From JBDWFY01 sp965275915 (GTDB lineage: Bacteria > Pseudomonadota > Alphaproteobacteria > Rhizobiales > Stappiaceae), in NCBI GenBank assembly GCA_965275915.1, contig CBDHYI010000006.1, forward strand, positions 310,001 to 374,000: 64,000 nucleotides of DNA, written 5' to 3'. Made by a program: the position numbers and the translations under genes. This document shows, one piece after another, positions 42,705 through 52,465 of this stretch. The number at the start of each line of letters is the position of its first letter. Position 1 is the first letter of the stretch. The notes under the pieces were generated by a model, which saw only the letters and a list, made by a program, of their open reading frames with translations, was not told the origin of the DNA and made no database searches.

Positions 42705-43979
42705 TCAGCCCCGCAGAATTGATTTGCCGGCATAGAGGGCTTGCGGTCCAAGTTCCTCATCGATCCGGATCAGCTGATTATATTTTGCAAGCCTGTCTGA
42801 CCGCGCCAAAGACCCGGTCTTGATCTGTCCGCAATTTGTGGCGACGGCCAGATCTGCGATGGTCGAGTCTTCCGTTTCGCCGGAGCGGTGGGACATGACG
42901 GAGGTGTAGGCGGCCTTGTGAGCCGTTTCAACGGCATCCAGCGTTTCGCTCAGGGTTCCGATCTGGTTGACTTTAATCAGGATGGAGTTGGCAACATCCA
43001 TATCGATGCCCTTGCGCAGACGCTGGGTGTTGGTGACGAACAGATCATCGCCCACCAACTGACATTTATCACCAGCCGCTTCGGTGAGCGCCTTCCAGCC
43101 GTCCCAGTCATCCTCTGCCATGCCGTCCTCTATGGAGATAATAGGATACCGGTTGACGAGATCGGCAAGATAGTTGGCCATTTCTTCTCCGCCAAGCGTG
43201 CGGCCCTCGCCTGCGAGATTGTATTTGCCGTTTTCATAAAACTCGGTGGAAGCGGCATCCAGCGCCAGGAACATGTCGTCGCCCGGCTTATATCCGGCAG
43301 CCTCAATCGCTTTCATGACAAAACCAATGGCGTCGTCCGTTGATCCGATGTTCGGCGCAAAGCCGCCCTCGTCGCCGACATTGGTGTTATGGCCTGCGTC
43401 TTTCAACGCCTTCTTGAGCGTGTGAAACACTTCTGCGCCCATTCTGACGGCGTCCGGCAGGTTTGCCGCGCCGACCGGCATGATCATGAATTCCTGAAAA
43501 TCGATCGGGTTATCGGCATGAGCACCGCCGTTGATGATGTTCATCATCGGAACAGGCAGCGTCCGGGCACTCGTGCCGCCGACATATCGGTAGAGGGGCA
43601 AACCGGCGGCGTCGGCCGCCGCTTTAGCGACAGCAAGGGAAACGCCGAGAATGGCGTTTGCTCCGAGGCGTCCCTTGTTTTCAGTTCCGTCCAGCGTCAG
43701 CATTGCGCTATCGATCGCAAGCTGATCTTCAGCATCCATGCCGCCAATTGCATCAAAAATTTCGCCATTGACGGCTTCAATCGCTTTTTGAACGCCCTTG
43801 CCAAGATAACGGTCGCCACCATCCCGGAGCTCTACGGCCTCATGTGCCCCGGTCGAAGCTCCAGATGGGACCGCTGCACGCCCGAAAGACCCCTCCTCAA
43901 GTGTCACATCAACTTCAACGGTGGGATTACCCCGGCTATCAAGAATTTCGCGGCCAACGATATCGATAATGGCGGTCAT
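42705..43979 (-). CDS. eno: enolase
   Basis: 424 residues, full length. It interconverts 2-phosphoglycerate and phosphoenolpyruvate. Seen are DSRGNPTVEVDV near the N-terminus, GANAILGVSLAVAKAAA, the metal ligands in LALDAASTEFYENG, SIEDGMAEDDWDGW and LVGDDLFVTN, and the loop VMSHRSGETEDSTIADLAVA with catalytic His and Ser. It stands with its own promoter region upstream. Confidence 0.98.
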   Translation of the reverse strand: MTAIIDIVGREILDSRGNPTVEVDVTLEEGSFGRAAVPSGASTGAHEAVELRDGGDRYLGKGVQKAIEAVNGEIFDAIGGMDAEDQLAIDSAMLTLDGTENKGRLGANAILGVSLAVAKAAADAAGLPLYRYVGGTSARTLPVPMMNIINGGAHADNPIDFQEFMIMPVGAANLPDAVRMGAEVFHTLKKALKDAGHNTNVGDEGGFAPNIGSTDDAIGFVMKAIEAAGYKPGDDMFLALDAASTEFYENGKYNLAGEGRTLGGEEMANYLADLVNRYPIISIEDGMAEDDWDGWKALTEAAGDKCQLVGDDLFVTNTQRLRKGIDMDVANSILIKVNQIGTLSETLDAVETAHKAAYTSVMSHRSGETEDSTIADLAVATNCGQIKTGSLARSDRLAKYNQLIRIDEELGPQALYAGKSILRG

Positions 43980-44050
43980 GGCAATATACTCCGTGTGCGG
44001 CGGGATGCTGACTATTGGGTGCAGCTTCTAGCTCACGACAGAGAAAAGTA

Positions 44051-44079
44051 AAGGGGCCGATAAAGAGTTTCGGCGCCTT
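44051..44079 (-). terminator. probable terminator of ugd
   Basis: Arms AAGGGGCCGA (44051-44060) and TCGGCGCCTT (44070-44079) pair with one mismatch around a 9-base loop; on the minus strand the hairpin is followed by TACTTTTC. It lies about 80 bases past the ugd stop. Confidence 0.5.
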
Positions 44080-44161
44080 TCTGTTAGCCGGCAATCTACA
44101 TTTTCGTTTAAAAACTCAAATGACTCTGATGCCGGCTGTTCACAAGTGGCGTTGGTCTGCG

Positions 44162-45481
44162 TCAGTGCGCCGGCATGACCGGCTTGCCGATGCTGGTATA
44201 AGTCAGCCCCACGTCCTGGACTTCCTCGGGCCTGTAAATATTCCGAAGGTCGACCATATCCGTGCCGGACATGCTGTCTGCGATCCGTTTCAGGCTGAGG
44301 CCGCGATAGACGTTCCATTCCGTGAGAACCACCGCGGCGTCGACGTCGGCGACGGTGTCGTAGGGATCTTCGGCCCATTCGACATCGGTCAGGACTTCTT
44401 CCGCCTGACCTTTGGCTTCCGGATCATGTGCCTTTATGCGAACGCCTTCAGCCTGAAGGCGTGGAATGATCGTCAGGCTTGGTGCGTCCCTCACGTCGTC
44501 GGTGTTTGGTTTGAACGCGATACCGAGAATGCCGACCGTTTTGCCTTTCGGATTTGGCCCAAGCGTTTCAAGGATCCGTTCCGCCATATCGATCTTGCGT
44601 TGATCGTTGACCTCAATCGTCGCTTCAACCAGCTTAAGCGGAGCTCCGTATTTGCGTCCGGTGGCCGCGAAGGCGTTGGTATCCTTTGGAAAGCATGAGC
44701 CCCCATAGCCGGGGCCGGCATGCAGGAATTTTGAGCCGATGCGGTTATCAAGTCCGATGGCACTGGCGACCTTCTGAACATCGGCATTGGCTTTTTCGCA
44801 CAGATTTGCGATCTCATTGATGAAGGTGATCTTCATGGCAAGAAAGGCGTTGGCGGCGTATTTGGTAATTTCGGCATTTTCGAGCGTTGACACCATGATC
44901 GGCGTTTCACGCAAATTGAGCGGTCGATAGAGCCGGCTCATTATTTCTTCGCCGCGTTCATCCTCGATGCCGACAACAACTCGGTCGGGGCGCATAAAAT
45001 CCTCAATGGCGGACCCCTCCCGCAGAAATTCCGGGTTGGAAGCGATTGAGAAGTCGACGCCCGGCCGCTCTTGCCGGATAATTTCCTGAACCTTCCGGCA
45101 CGTGCCGACGACAACCGTCGATTTGACAACAACGACCAGGCCAGGTCGCATGCAGCGCGCGATGCGTTTTGCAGCCTCGAAAACATAGGTCAGGTCCGCT
45201 TCGCCGTCGCCGCGACGCGAAGGCGTACCGACTGCCACGAACACGACATCGGATTCTTCCACGGCTTTTTCAAAGTCGGTCGTGAAAGTCAGGCGTCCGG
45301 CTGCATGATTGCGATTGATGAGATCGTCGAGACCGGGTTCGAAAATAGGCACTTCAAGCCTATTCAGCATGTCGATCTTTTTCTTATCGATATCGACGCA
45401 GGTCACGTCAAAACCGAATTCGGAAAAACAGACGCCGGACACAAGTCCGACATACCCTGTGCCAATCATGGTGACGCGCAT
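44162..45481 (-). CDS. ugd: UDP-glucose 6-dehydrogenase
   Basis: 439 residues. It oxidises UDP-glucose twice with NAD to UDP-glucuronate for surface polysaccharides. N-terminal NAD site RVTMIGTGYVGLVSGVCFSEFG; catalytic Cys in GPGYGGSCFPKDTNAF; late KTVGILGIAFKPNTDDVRDAPS. With galU, galE and the epimerase at 52.5 kb it supplies nucleotide sugars. It lies 27 bases downstream of kdsA on the same strand, so the two may be co-transcribed. Confidence 0.97.
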   Translation of the reverse strand: MRVTMIGTGYVGLVSGVCFSEFGFDVTCVDIDKKKIDMLNRLEVPIFEPGLDDLINRNHAAGRLTFTTDFEKAVEESDVVFVAVGTPSRRGDGEADLTYVFEAAKRIARCMRPGLVVVVKSTVVVGTCRKVQEIIRQERPGVDFSIASNPEFLREGSAIEDFMRPDRVVVGIEDERGEEIMSRLYRPLNLRETPIMVSTLENAEITKYAANAFLAMKITFINEIANLCEKANADVQKVASAIGLDNRIGSKFLHAGPGYGGSCFPKDTNAFAATGRKYGAPLKLVEATIEVNDQRKIDMAERILETLGPNPKGKTVGILGIAFKPNTDDVRDAPSLTIIPRLQAEGVRIKAHDPEAKGQAEEVLTDVEWAEDPYDTVADVDAAVVLTEWNVYRGLSLKRIADSMSGTDMVDLRNIYRPEEVQDVGLTYTSIGKPVMPAH

Positions 45482-45508
45482 GGTGACTCTTCCTTTGTGG
45501 CCGACAGG

Positions 45509-46348
45509 TCAGTCGGCGATTGATTTGGAAATACGATCAATTTTCTGAAGCTGAGAAAGCAGTGACTTGATATCGCTGAGATGGATCATGTTTGGACCGT
45601 CGGACGGTGCATTGTCCGGATCCTGATGGGTTTCCATGAACAGTCCGGCAACGCCAACCGCGACAGCGGCGCGTGACAGGACCGGCACGAATTCTCGTTG
45701 GCCGCCCGAAGACGTCCCCTGCCCGCCCGGCTGTGCGACGGAGTGCGTCGCATCAAAGATGACCGGTGCTCCGGTTTCAGCCATAATGGGCAAAGACCGC
45801 ATATCGGACACAAGCGTGTTGTATCCGAAGCTTGCCCCCCGTTCGGTAAGCAAGACGTCAAGACTGCCGCTCTCAACCAGCTTGGCCAGAACATTTTTCA
45901 TTTCCCACGGTGCCAGGAACTGCCCCTTTTTGACATTCACGGGTTTCCCCGTGGCTCCTGCTGCAAGAAGGAGATCTGTCTGTCTACACAGGAAGGCGGG
46001 TATCTGAAGGACATCGACAACTTCAGCGACGGGCGCGCACTGCTCCGCAGTATGAACATCAGTCAGGACCGGCAGCCCGAGACTTTCTTTGATCTCCGCG
46101 AAGACCGGAAGACCGTTCTTAAGACCGATACCCCGCCCCGAGGTGAGGCTTGTGCGATTGGCTTTATCGAAACTCGTCTTGAAAATCAGTCCGATGCCGA
46201 GGTGATCACAGATCTCCTTCAGCGCGCTCGCCATTTCAAGAGCATGGTCCCGGCTCTCCATCTGACACGGGCCGGCAATCAGCGAAAATTGCTTGTGATT
46301 GTCAAAAACGACATTGCCGACCGTTACGGTTGAATGACAGGTGGCCAC
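45509..46348 (-). CDS. kdsA: 3-deoxy-8-phosphooctulonate synthase
   Basis: 279 residues. It condenses phosphoenolpyruvate with arabinose 5-phosphate to KDO-8-phosphate for lipopolysaccharide. The early motif LIAGPCQMES has Cys where the E. coli type has Asn, so this is the metal-dependent class. FKTSFDKANRTS and the ...GYNTLVSDMRSLP block with GAPVIFDATHSVAQPGG complete the site. The start is GTG 46348 with AAGGAAA upstream, giving the usual length. It precedes ugd. Confidence 0.96.
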   Translation of the reverse strand: MATCHSTVTVGNVVFDNHKQFSLIAGPCQMESRDHALEMASALKEICDHLGIGLIFKTSFDKANRTSLTSGRGIGLKNGLPVFAEIKESLGLPVLTDVHTAEQCAPVAEVVDVLQIPAFLCRQTDLLLAAGATGKPVNVKKGQFLAPWEMKNVLAKLVESGSLDVLLTERGASFGYNTLVSDMRSLPIMAETGAPVIFDATHSVAQPGGQGTSSGGQREFVPVLSRAAVAVGVAGLFMETHQDPDNAPSDGPNMIHLSDIKSLLSQLQKIDRISKSIAD

Positions 46349-46537
46349 GAAAATTTCCTTATGAATTAAGCAGGGCGTTGCCGGACTGAATATCGCCAGC
46401 AAGGGCTCGGTGCAAGTGATGGGCTCTCATATGACGCAAGGGAAGTCAAACGTCGTTAATTGCAATGAAGAACATCATTTGTTCCAATTACAGAAACGCA
46501 AAAGCAAACTTATGACAAACAGGCACCAATGATGCTG

Positions 46538-48454
46538 TTATCGCGGAAGGATTTTCATATCCTGAAGCCTGATAATCAGATCGTCGACAATGTCTTCGGG
46601 ATCTCGACCCACCGTTTTGACATGAATATCGGCATTTTGCGGTTCTTCATAAGGCGAATCGATCCCGGTGAAATTCTTGATCAGGCCTTTTTCCGCCTTC
46701 AGGTACAGCCCCTTCGGATCGCGCTTCTTGCACTCGTCAATCGGTGTATCGACGAAAATTTCTATGAATTCACCGGCGTCCACCATCTCCCGCGCCATAC
46801 GACGTTCCGACCGAAACGGCGAGATAAAGGAAACCAAAGTAATAAGCCCGGCATCGACAAACAATTTGGCGACTTCCGCCACGCGCCGGATATTTTCGAC
46901 CCGGTCGACGTCGGTAAAGCCCAGGTCGCGATTCAGTCCGTGACGCACATTGTCGCCGTCAAGAACATAAGTGTGCCGGCCGAGCAGGTGAAGTTTCTTT
47001 TCAAGAAGTGTGGCAATGGTCGACTTGCCCGAGCCAGACAGTCCGGTGAACCAGAGGATTGCGGGCTTTTGGCCCTTATTCTCGGTTCGCGCCTGCTTGT
47101 CGATCTGAAGCGACTGCCAGTGAATGTTTGTCGCGCGGCGAAGCGCAAAACTGATCATGCCGGCGGCGACCGTCTCATTGGTCAGCCGGTCAACCAGAAT
47201 GAAAGATCCGGTCTGCCGGTTATCTTCATACGGATCGAACGCGACCGGTTCAGCGAGAGACAGGTTACAGAATCCGACCTCGTTCAACTCAAGCGTTTTT
47301 GTTGCCAGATGTTCGAACGAGTTGACATCGATTTTGTATTTGATCTCGCTGACGGAAGCGGTTTGTGCCCGCGTCCCCATCTTGAGGATATAGGAACGGC
47401 CCGGAAGCATTTCGTGGTCCGACATCCAGATCAGGTGCGCGGCGAACTGATCCGCCACATCGGGACGGTTTGCGGCACCGGCCAGCATGTCACCGCGCGA
47501 AATGTCAATCTCGTCGACAAGCGTGATGGTTACCGCATCCCCTGCATGCGCCTCCGACAGGTCACCGTCCATTGTCACGATACGGTCGATGGCGGATTGC
47601 CTGCCGCTGCCTGCCACAACGACTTCATCTCCGGGGCGGATTGTGCCACTGGCTATGGTTCCGGAATATCCGCGGAAATCGAGGTTGGGACGGTTCACCC
47701 ACTGAACCGGAAACCGGAACGGTAACTCCTTCTGCTCCCCTGTAACCTCTACTGTTTCAAGGTGATCGATCAGCGTTGGACCGTTATACCAGGGAGAGCG
47801 CTCGCTCCTGGCGATGACATTGTCGCCGAACCGCGCGGAGATTGGAATGGCAACCAGGCTCTGGAAATTAAATCGCTTTGCGAATTCCTCATATTCGTTT
47901 CGAATCTCTTCAAATCGTTCTTCTGAAAAATCAACAAGGTCCATTTTGTTGACAGCGACGACGACATGACGAATGCCGAGGAGCGATGCGATGAACGAGT
48001 GCCGTCTGGTCTGAGCAATAATACCGCTGCGGGCATCGACGAGGAGAACCGCAAGGTCGGCGGTTGAGGCCCCGGTGGCCATATTGCGGGTATATTGTTC
48101 GTGCCCCGGTGTGTCGGCGACAATGAATTTTCGTTTTTCTGTGGCAAAGAAGCGGTAGGCAACATCGATGGTGATGCCCTGTTCCCGTTCAGCCTCCAAG
48201 CCATCAACGAGCAGAGCGAGGTCGATATCGTCTCCAACCGTTCCGTGGCGAACGGAGTCTTTTTCAAGCGCGACCAACTGATCTTCGAAGATCAGCTTCG
48301 TGTCATAAAGAAGGCGTCCGATCAATGTCGATTTGCCGTCGTCCACGCTGCCGCAGGTCAGGAAGCGCAGGAAGCTCTTCTTCTCCTGGTTGGCGATGTA
48401 ATCTGTCAGCGCGGTATCGTCTTTAGAGGCAGCAGCCTCCTGTGCCATATCCAT
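46538..48454 (-). CDS. cysN: bifunctional sulfate adenylyltransferase subunit 1/adenylylsulfate kinase
   Basis: 638 residues, a CysN-CysC fusion. The N-terminal GTPase (~1-440) has TCGSVDDGKST, VADTPGHEQY and VAVNKMDLVD and drives APS formation by CysD; the C-terminal kinase (~440-638) has a P-loop FTGLSGSGKST and phosphorylates APS to PAPS. FISPFRSERRMAREMV is the APS-kinase substrate block. Its ATG overlaps the last base of the cysD stop. The fusion is usual in rhizobia, where PAPS may serve sulfation as well as assimilation. Confidence 0.97.
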   Translation of the reverse strand: MDMAQEAAASKDDTALTDYIANQEKKSFLRFLTCGSVDDGKSTLIGRLLYDTKLIFEDQLVALEKDSVRHGTVGDDIDLALLVDGLEAEREQGITIDVAYRFFATEKRKFIVADTPGHEQYTRNMATGASTADLAVLLVDARSGIIAQTRRHSFIASLLGIRHVVVAVNKMDLVDFSEERFEEIRNEYEEFAKRFNFQSLVAIPISARFGDNVIARSERSPWYNGPTLIDHLETVEVTGEQKELPFRFPVQWVNRPNLDFRGYSGTIASGTIRPGDEVVVAGSGRQSAIDRIVTMDGDLSEAHAGDAVTITLVDEIDISRGDMLAGAANRPDVADQFAAHLIWMSDHEMLPGRSYILKMGTRAQTASVSEIKYKIDVNSFEHLATKTLELNEVGFCNLSLAEPVAFDPYEDNRQTGSFILVDRLTNETVAAGMISFALRRATNIHWQSLQIDKQARTENKGQKPAILWFTGLSGSGKSTIATLLEKKLHLLGRHTYVLDGDNVRHGLNRDLGFTDVDRVENIRRVAEVAKLFVDAGLITLVSFISPFRSERRMAREMVDAGEFIEIFVDTPIDECKKRDPKGLYLKAEKGLIKNFTGIDSPYEEPQNADIHVKTVGRDPEDIVDDLIIRLQDMKILPR

Positions 48455-49395
48455 CAGAAATAGCCCTCGCGCTTTTTCTTTTCCATACTGGCATTTTCGT
48501 CGTGATCGATCAGACGGCCCTGCCGTTCCGATGTCCGTGCGATCAGCATCTCCCGAACGATACCAGGCAACGTTTCGGCATCCGACTCGATTGCGCCGGT
48601 CAGCGGGTAACAGCCCAGTGTCCTGAACCGGACGCTTTTTTGTTCGATTTTTTCGCCATCGCGCAGTTTCAGGCGATCGTCGTCAATCATGATAAGCATG
48701 CCGTCGCGCTCGACGACGGGCCGGACCGCGGCATAATAGAGCGGCACGATCGGAATGTTCTCCGTCAGGATATATTGCCAGATGTCGAGTTCGGTCCAGT
48801 TGGACAGCGGGAATGCTCTGATGGAATCCCCCTGCCCGATCCGCGCATTATAGAGGTTCCACAATTCCGGACGCTGGTTCTTCGGATCCCAGCCGTGGGA
48901 GGCATTTCTGAAGGAAAAGATCCGTTCCTTGGCGCGCGATTTTTCCTCATCCCGCCGGGCGCCGCCGAACGCGGCGTCAAATCCGTATTTATCCAAAGCC
49001 TGTTTCAGCGCCTCGGTTTTCATGACGTGCGTATAATAGGATGAGCCGTGGTCAAAAGGATTGATGTTCTGCGCGGCACCGTCGGCATTGGTGTGGCACA
49101 AAAGCTCCACACCGAGTTGCTTCGCGGTCTCATCCCTGAAAGCGATCATTTCCCGGAATTTCCACGTCGTGTCGACATGCAGCAGGGGAAATGGCGGTTT
49201 GGAAGGATAAAATGCCTTCATTGCGAGATGAAGCATCACGGCGGAGTCTTTGCCGATTGAGTAAAGCATAACCGGTTTTTTGAACTCGGCAGCGACCTCA
49301 CGAATGATATGGATACTCTCCGCTTCCAGCTTTTTCAGATGGCTGCCTTCATAAGTAGACACGGTATCCGGAAACTCCTTCAAACAATCCGGCAT
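48454..49395 (-). CDS. cysD: sulfate adenylyltransferase subunit 2
   Basis: 313 residues. An ATP pyrophosphatase-fold enzyme that makes APS from sulfate and ATP together with CysN. It carries the PP-loop as YSIGKDSAVMLHLAMKAF, then VDTTWKFREMIAFRD, AFGGARRDEEKSRAKER and SNWTELDIWQYI. It is translationally linked to cysNC. A 70-base gap divides it from cysQ upstream. Confidence 0.98.
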   Translation of the reverse strand: MPDCLKEFPDTVSTYEGSHLKKLEAESIHIIREVAAEFKKPVMLYSIGKDSAVMLHLAMKAFYPSKPPFPLLHVDTTWKFREMIAFRDETAKQLGVELLCHTNADGAAQNINPFDHGSSYYTHVMKTEALKQALDKYGFDAAFGGARRDEEKSRAKERIFSFRNASHGWDPKNQRPELWNLYNARIGQGDSIRAFPLSNWTELDIWQYILTENIPIVPLYYAAVRPVVERDGMLIMIDDDRLKLRDGEKIEQKSVRFRTLGCYPLTGAIESDAETLPGIVREMLIARTSERQGRLIDHDENASMEKKKREGYF

Positions 49396-49465
49396 TTGCC
49401 GGAGAAACTGAGCGTAAGACTTACTCTTTGACCGTCGGTGTTACAAAGGTTCTCAAACCAAAGCG

Positions 49466-50299
49466 CTAGCTTATGGTGGAAAGAATTTCCCTGTCGCTTA
49501 CGGCGATGAAAAACGGATTCTTAAAGTCTTCCGATTTCGGATGTTCAGGTGAAACATATTCAAGATCGCAATGGTCTTCCCGAACAACGCAACCACCCGC
49601 TCCCCGCAGAACGGCATCGCCTGCCGCCGTATCCCACTGCATGGTCGGCGATAATCTGGGGTAAAAATCCGCCTCGCCCGACGCGACCCGGCAGAACTTA
49701 AGCGACGAGCCGGCCGACACAAGTTCGTCAACAGGCAACCGTTCGATCAGAGAGCGTGTTTCCTCGCTCAGGTGGGAGCGGCTGGCGAGCACCTTAAGCC
49801 CTTTTGACGGTTTTGGTCGCACCGCAATTGGTCTGATGTCCGTCAGTGCATTCTCAACCACGTCCGCTCGGCTTGAAGCCGACCCGTCGTTCCAGAAAAT
49901 TTCGGAAGTTGCAGGTGCATAGACAACCCCGCAGACCGGCTGGCCCCGTTCGATCAGCGCAATATTCACGGTGAATTCACCATTGCGATTGATAAATTCG
50001 CGCGTCCCGTCTAACGGGTCGACGAGGATATAGGTGTCGCTGACGGGAGGAATGCGTCCCGCCGACACTTCTTCCTCGGCGATGATGGGAACTGCCGGCA
50101 GAAGCGTGCTGAGTTGGGCCAGGATGAGTTGCTCGGCTTTTTGATCGGCCCGGGTCACGGGAGAGCCGTCCCCCTTTTGACTAACGTCGACACCGCTTTC
50201 ATAGATACTCATGATGAGTGCGCCCGCCTGGAGCGCCATGTCGATAAATGACTGCGTAATCTCTTTTTTATTCAATGGTCCAAGTATCCTGATTAACAC
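49466..50299 (-). CDS. cysQ: 3'(2'),5'-bisphosphate nucleotidase
   Basis: About 277 residues, inositol-monophosphatase fold. It removes the 3'-phosphate from PAP, clearing the by-product of PAPS use. Metal sites are visible as IIAEEE, YILVDPLDGTREFI and QWDTAAGDAVLRGAGG. The start is uncertain: GTG 50299 gives the longest form, TTG 50275 a form eight residues shorter. It sits between galE (six bases upstream) and cysD, matching its role beside sulfate activation. Confidence 0.94.
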   Translation of the reverse strand: MLIRILGPLNKKEITQSFIDMALQAGALIMSIYESGVDVSQKGDGSPVTRADQKAEQLILAQLSTLLPAVPIIAEEEVSAGRIPPVSDTYILVDPLDGTREFINRNGEFTVNIALIERGQPVCGVVYAPATSEIFWNDGSASSRADVVENALTDIRPIAVRPKPSKGLKVLASRSHLSEETRSLIERLPVDELVSAGSSLKFCRVASGEADFYPRLSPTMQWDTAAGDAVLRGAGGCVVREDHCDLEYVSPEHPKSEDFKNPFFIAVSDREILSTIS

Positions 50300-50305
50300 G
50301 CCAGT

Positions 50306-51295
50306 CTAGCTGAAGTTGCGCAACGCGAGCTTCCTCTCCCAGGCAAGCGCGTGCGATACAATCTGATCGAGATCGTCATGCTTGGGTTGCCAATCAAGGT
50401 TCTGACGGATTTTTTCCGGGTTTGCGATCACTTTGGGACTGTCCCCTGCCCGGCGCGGCTCTTCTTTGACTGTGAAATCGACACCGGAAACACGCTTTAC
50501 CGAGTCGATGACCTGTCTGACGGAAAATCCCTTGCCGTATCCGCAGTTGTAAATCGCGCTGTCCGCGCCGTTATCGAGCGCCTGCAATACGTGATGATGG
50601 GCCCGGGCGAGATCCCAGACATGGATATAATCCCTCACTCCTGTGCCGTCCGGCGTATCGTAATCGGTGCCGAAAACCGACAGACTGTCGCGCTTTTCAA
50701 GGGCGGCCTCACAGGCGACCTTGATCAAATGGGTGGCATTTGCTGTCGATTGGCCGGTACGTCCTGAAGGATCGGCGCCCGCGACATTGAAATAGCGCAG
50801 CGCCACATAACGGAAATCATGTGCAACTGCCGTATCCGCCAGCATCTGCTCCGTCATGAGCTTGGACATTCCGTATGGTGACAGCGGCTGTAGCGGTGCG
50901 CTCTCGTCAACAGGAACGCTGTCCGGATCGCCATAGACAGCGGCGGTTGAGGAAAAAATAAACTTCTCGATCCCGTGCTTCACACAGGCAGCAATGAGAT
51001 TGCGAGAATTGCCGGTATTGTTGCGGTAGTATTTGAGCGGGTCGGCGACTGACTCCGGGACGATAACCGAGCCGGCGAAATGGATGACCGCCGTGATATT
51101 ATTATTGGAGAACACCGCGTCCAGCAGCGCTTCGTCACCCACGTCCCCATTATGCAGGGTAACGGAACCAGGGATGGCCCATTCGAATCCGGTGGAAAGA
51201 TTGTCCAGAATCTGCACGTCCCGGCCGGTGTCGGCAAGGCGCCAAACCATATGGCTGCCAATGTAGCCGGCACCGCCAGTCACCAAAATGGACAT
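50306..51295 (-). CDS. galE: UDP-glucose 4-epimerase
   Basis: 329 residues, extended short-chain dehydrogenase. NAD site VTGGAGYIGSHMVWRL, catalytic Ser in FSSTAAVYG, and YGMSKLMTE with the Tyr-x3-Lys pair; later RYFNVAGADPSGRTGQ and GTGVRDYIHVWDLA are GalE-specific. It interconverts UDP-glucose and UDP-galactose. It heads a minus-strand string galE-cysQ-cysD-cysNC and is divergent from galU across 222 bases. Confidence 0.96.
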   Translation of the reverse strand: MSILVTGGAGYIGSHMVWRLADTGRDVQILDNLSTGFEWAIPGSVTLHNGDVGDEALLDAVFSNNNITAVIHFAGSVIVPESVADPLKYYRNNTGNSRNLIAACVKHGIEKFIFSSTAAVYGDPDSVPVDESAPLQPLSPYGMSKLMTEQMLADTAVAHDFRYVALRYFNVAGADPSGRTGQSTANATHLIKVACEAALEKRDSLSVFGTDYDTPDGTGVRDYIHVWDLARAHHHVLQALDNGADSAIYNCGYGKGFSVRQVIDSVKRVSGVDFTVKEEPRRAGDSPKVIANPEKIRQNLDWQPKHDDLDQIVSHALAWERKLALRNFS

Positions 51296-51517
51296 CCAAA
51301 CTCCCGATCTTGGATAAATTTGCAGTCCCTATACCCCAAATGAGCGCCAAATAAACCAATTATCATGCGGCATCGTTAAGGCAAATGAGGTTTTTCGCTT
51401 TTGCTGATCGGGAATTTGGGTATAAGCACAGCGGCTGCTAGCGACTTGTTCGGTTGCGATGCAGCAAAACTGGTCCTGAAAATATAGTGGCAGTAAACTG
51501 TTCGGAGGTCGTACCCG

Positions 51518-52396
51518 ATGCCAGCGCCCATTCGCAAGGCGGTTCTTCCTGTTGCCGGTCTCGGAACCCGCTTTTTGCCAGCAACCAAAGCGGTTCCCAA
51601 GGAGATGCTGACGGTCGTTGACAGGCCGATTATTCAATATGTGGTCGACGAAGCACGCGAGGCGGGCATTGAGCATATCATTTTCGTGACCGGGCGAAAC
51701 AAGCAGGTCATCGAGGACCATTTCGACATCGCATATGAGCTTGAAGAAACGCTGCGCAGTCGCGGTAAAGACAGTGCGCTTGAACTGCTCGATACGATTC
51801 GCCCCAAACCCGGCACGACCAGCTTTACCCGTCAGCAGGAACCGCTTGGCCTTGGTCATGCAATTTGGTGCGCGCGGGACCTGGTGGGCTACGAACCTTT
51901 CGCAGTGCTTCTGCCGGACGTTCTGGTCAAAGCTGCTCCGGGTTGCCTGAAGCAGATGCTCCAGGCCTATAACTCTTTCGCCGGAAATGTCATCGCCGTT
52001 GATGAGGTCCCTGAAGACCAGTCCCACCAATATGGTGTGGTTGAAATCGGCGGCGGCGACCAGGATGTTTTTGAGATCACCAACATGGTCGAGAAACCGA
52101 AGCCGGGCACAGCGCCGTCCAACCTCAGAATCACCGGACGCTATATCGTGCAGCCTGACATTTTTGACCTTCTTCAGAACCAGGAAACCGGCGCCGGCGG
52201 AGAAATCCAACTGACCGATGCAATGCTGACCATGATGAAGAACCAGCGCTTCACCGGTGTCCGGTTCAAAGGCACGACATACGATTGCGGCGACAAGGTC
52301 GGTTTCCTTTCAGCCAACGTGGCATATGCCCTGGATCGGGATGATCTTGCAGAAGACGCGCGGGCGGCATTTTCAGCCCTGATTGGCAATACTTGA
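51518..52396 (+). CDS. galU: UTP-glucose-1-phosphate uridylyltransferase
   Basis: 292 residues. It makes UDP-glucose from UTP and glucose 1-phosphate. The nucleotide-binding start KAVLPVAGLGTRFLPATKAVPKE-type block, IIFVTGRNKQVIEDHFD, GLGHAIWCARDLVG and EIQLTDAM are diagnostic. Its product feeds galE, ugd and the epimerase gene that begins 69 bases downstream. Confidence 0.97.
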   Translation: MPAPIRKAVLPVAGLGTRFLPATKAVPKEMLTVVDRPIIQYVVDEAREAGIEHIIFVTGRNKQVIEDHFDIAYELEETLRSRGKDSALELLDTIRPKPGTTSFTRQQEPLGLGHAIWCARDLVGYEPFAVLLPDVLVKAAPGCLKQMLQAYNSFAGNVIAVDEVPEDQSHQYGVVEIGGGDQDVFEITNMVEKPKPGTAPSNLRITGRYIVQPDIFDLLQNQETGAGGEIQLTDAMLTMMKNQRFTGVRFKGTTYDCGDKVGFLSANVAYALDRDDLAEDARAAFSALIGNT

Positions 52397-52465
52397 TCCT
52401 TCGGACTCGATCGAATGAAGATCGGGTTCCTGCTTAATTGCCTCATCAGTTTGAGGACTTTGTCG

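Noticed and set aside
46529..47725. A 398-codon plus-strand frame
   Set aside because: It is the antisense of cysNC, whose motifs are unmistakable; the frame has no ribosome-binding site and no recognisable domain.
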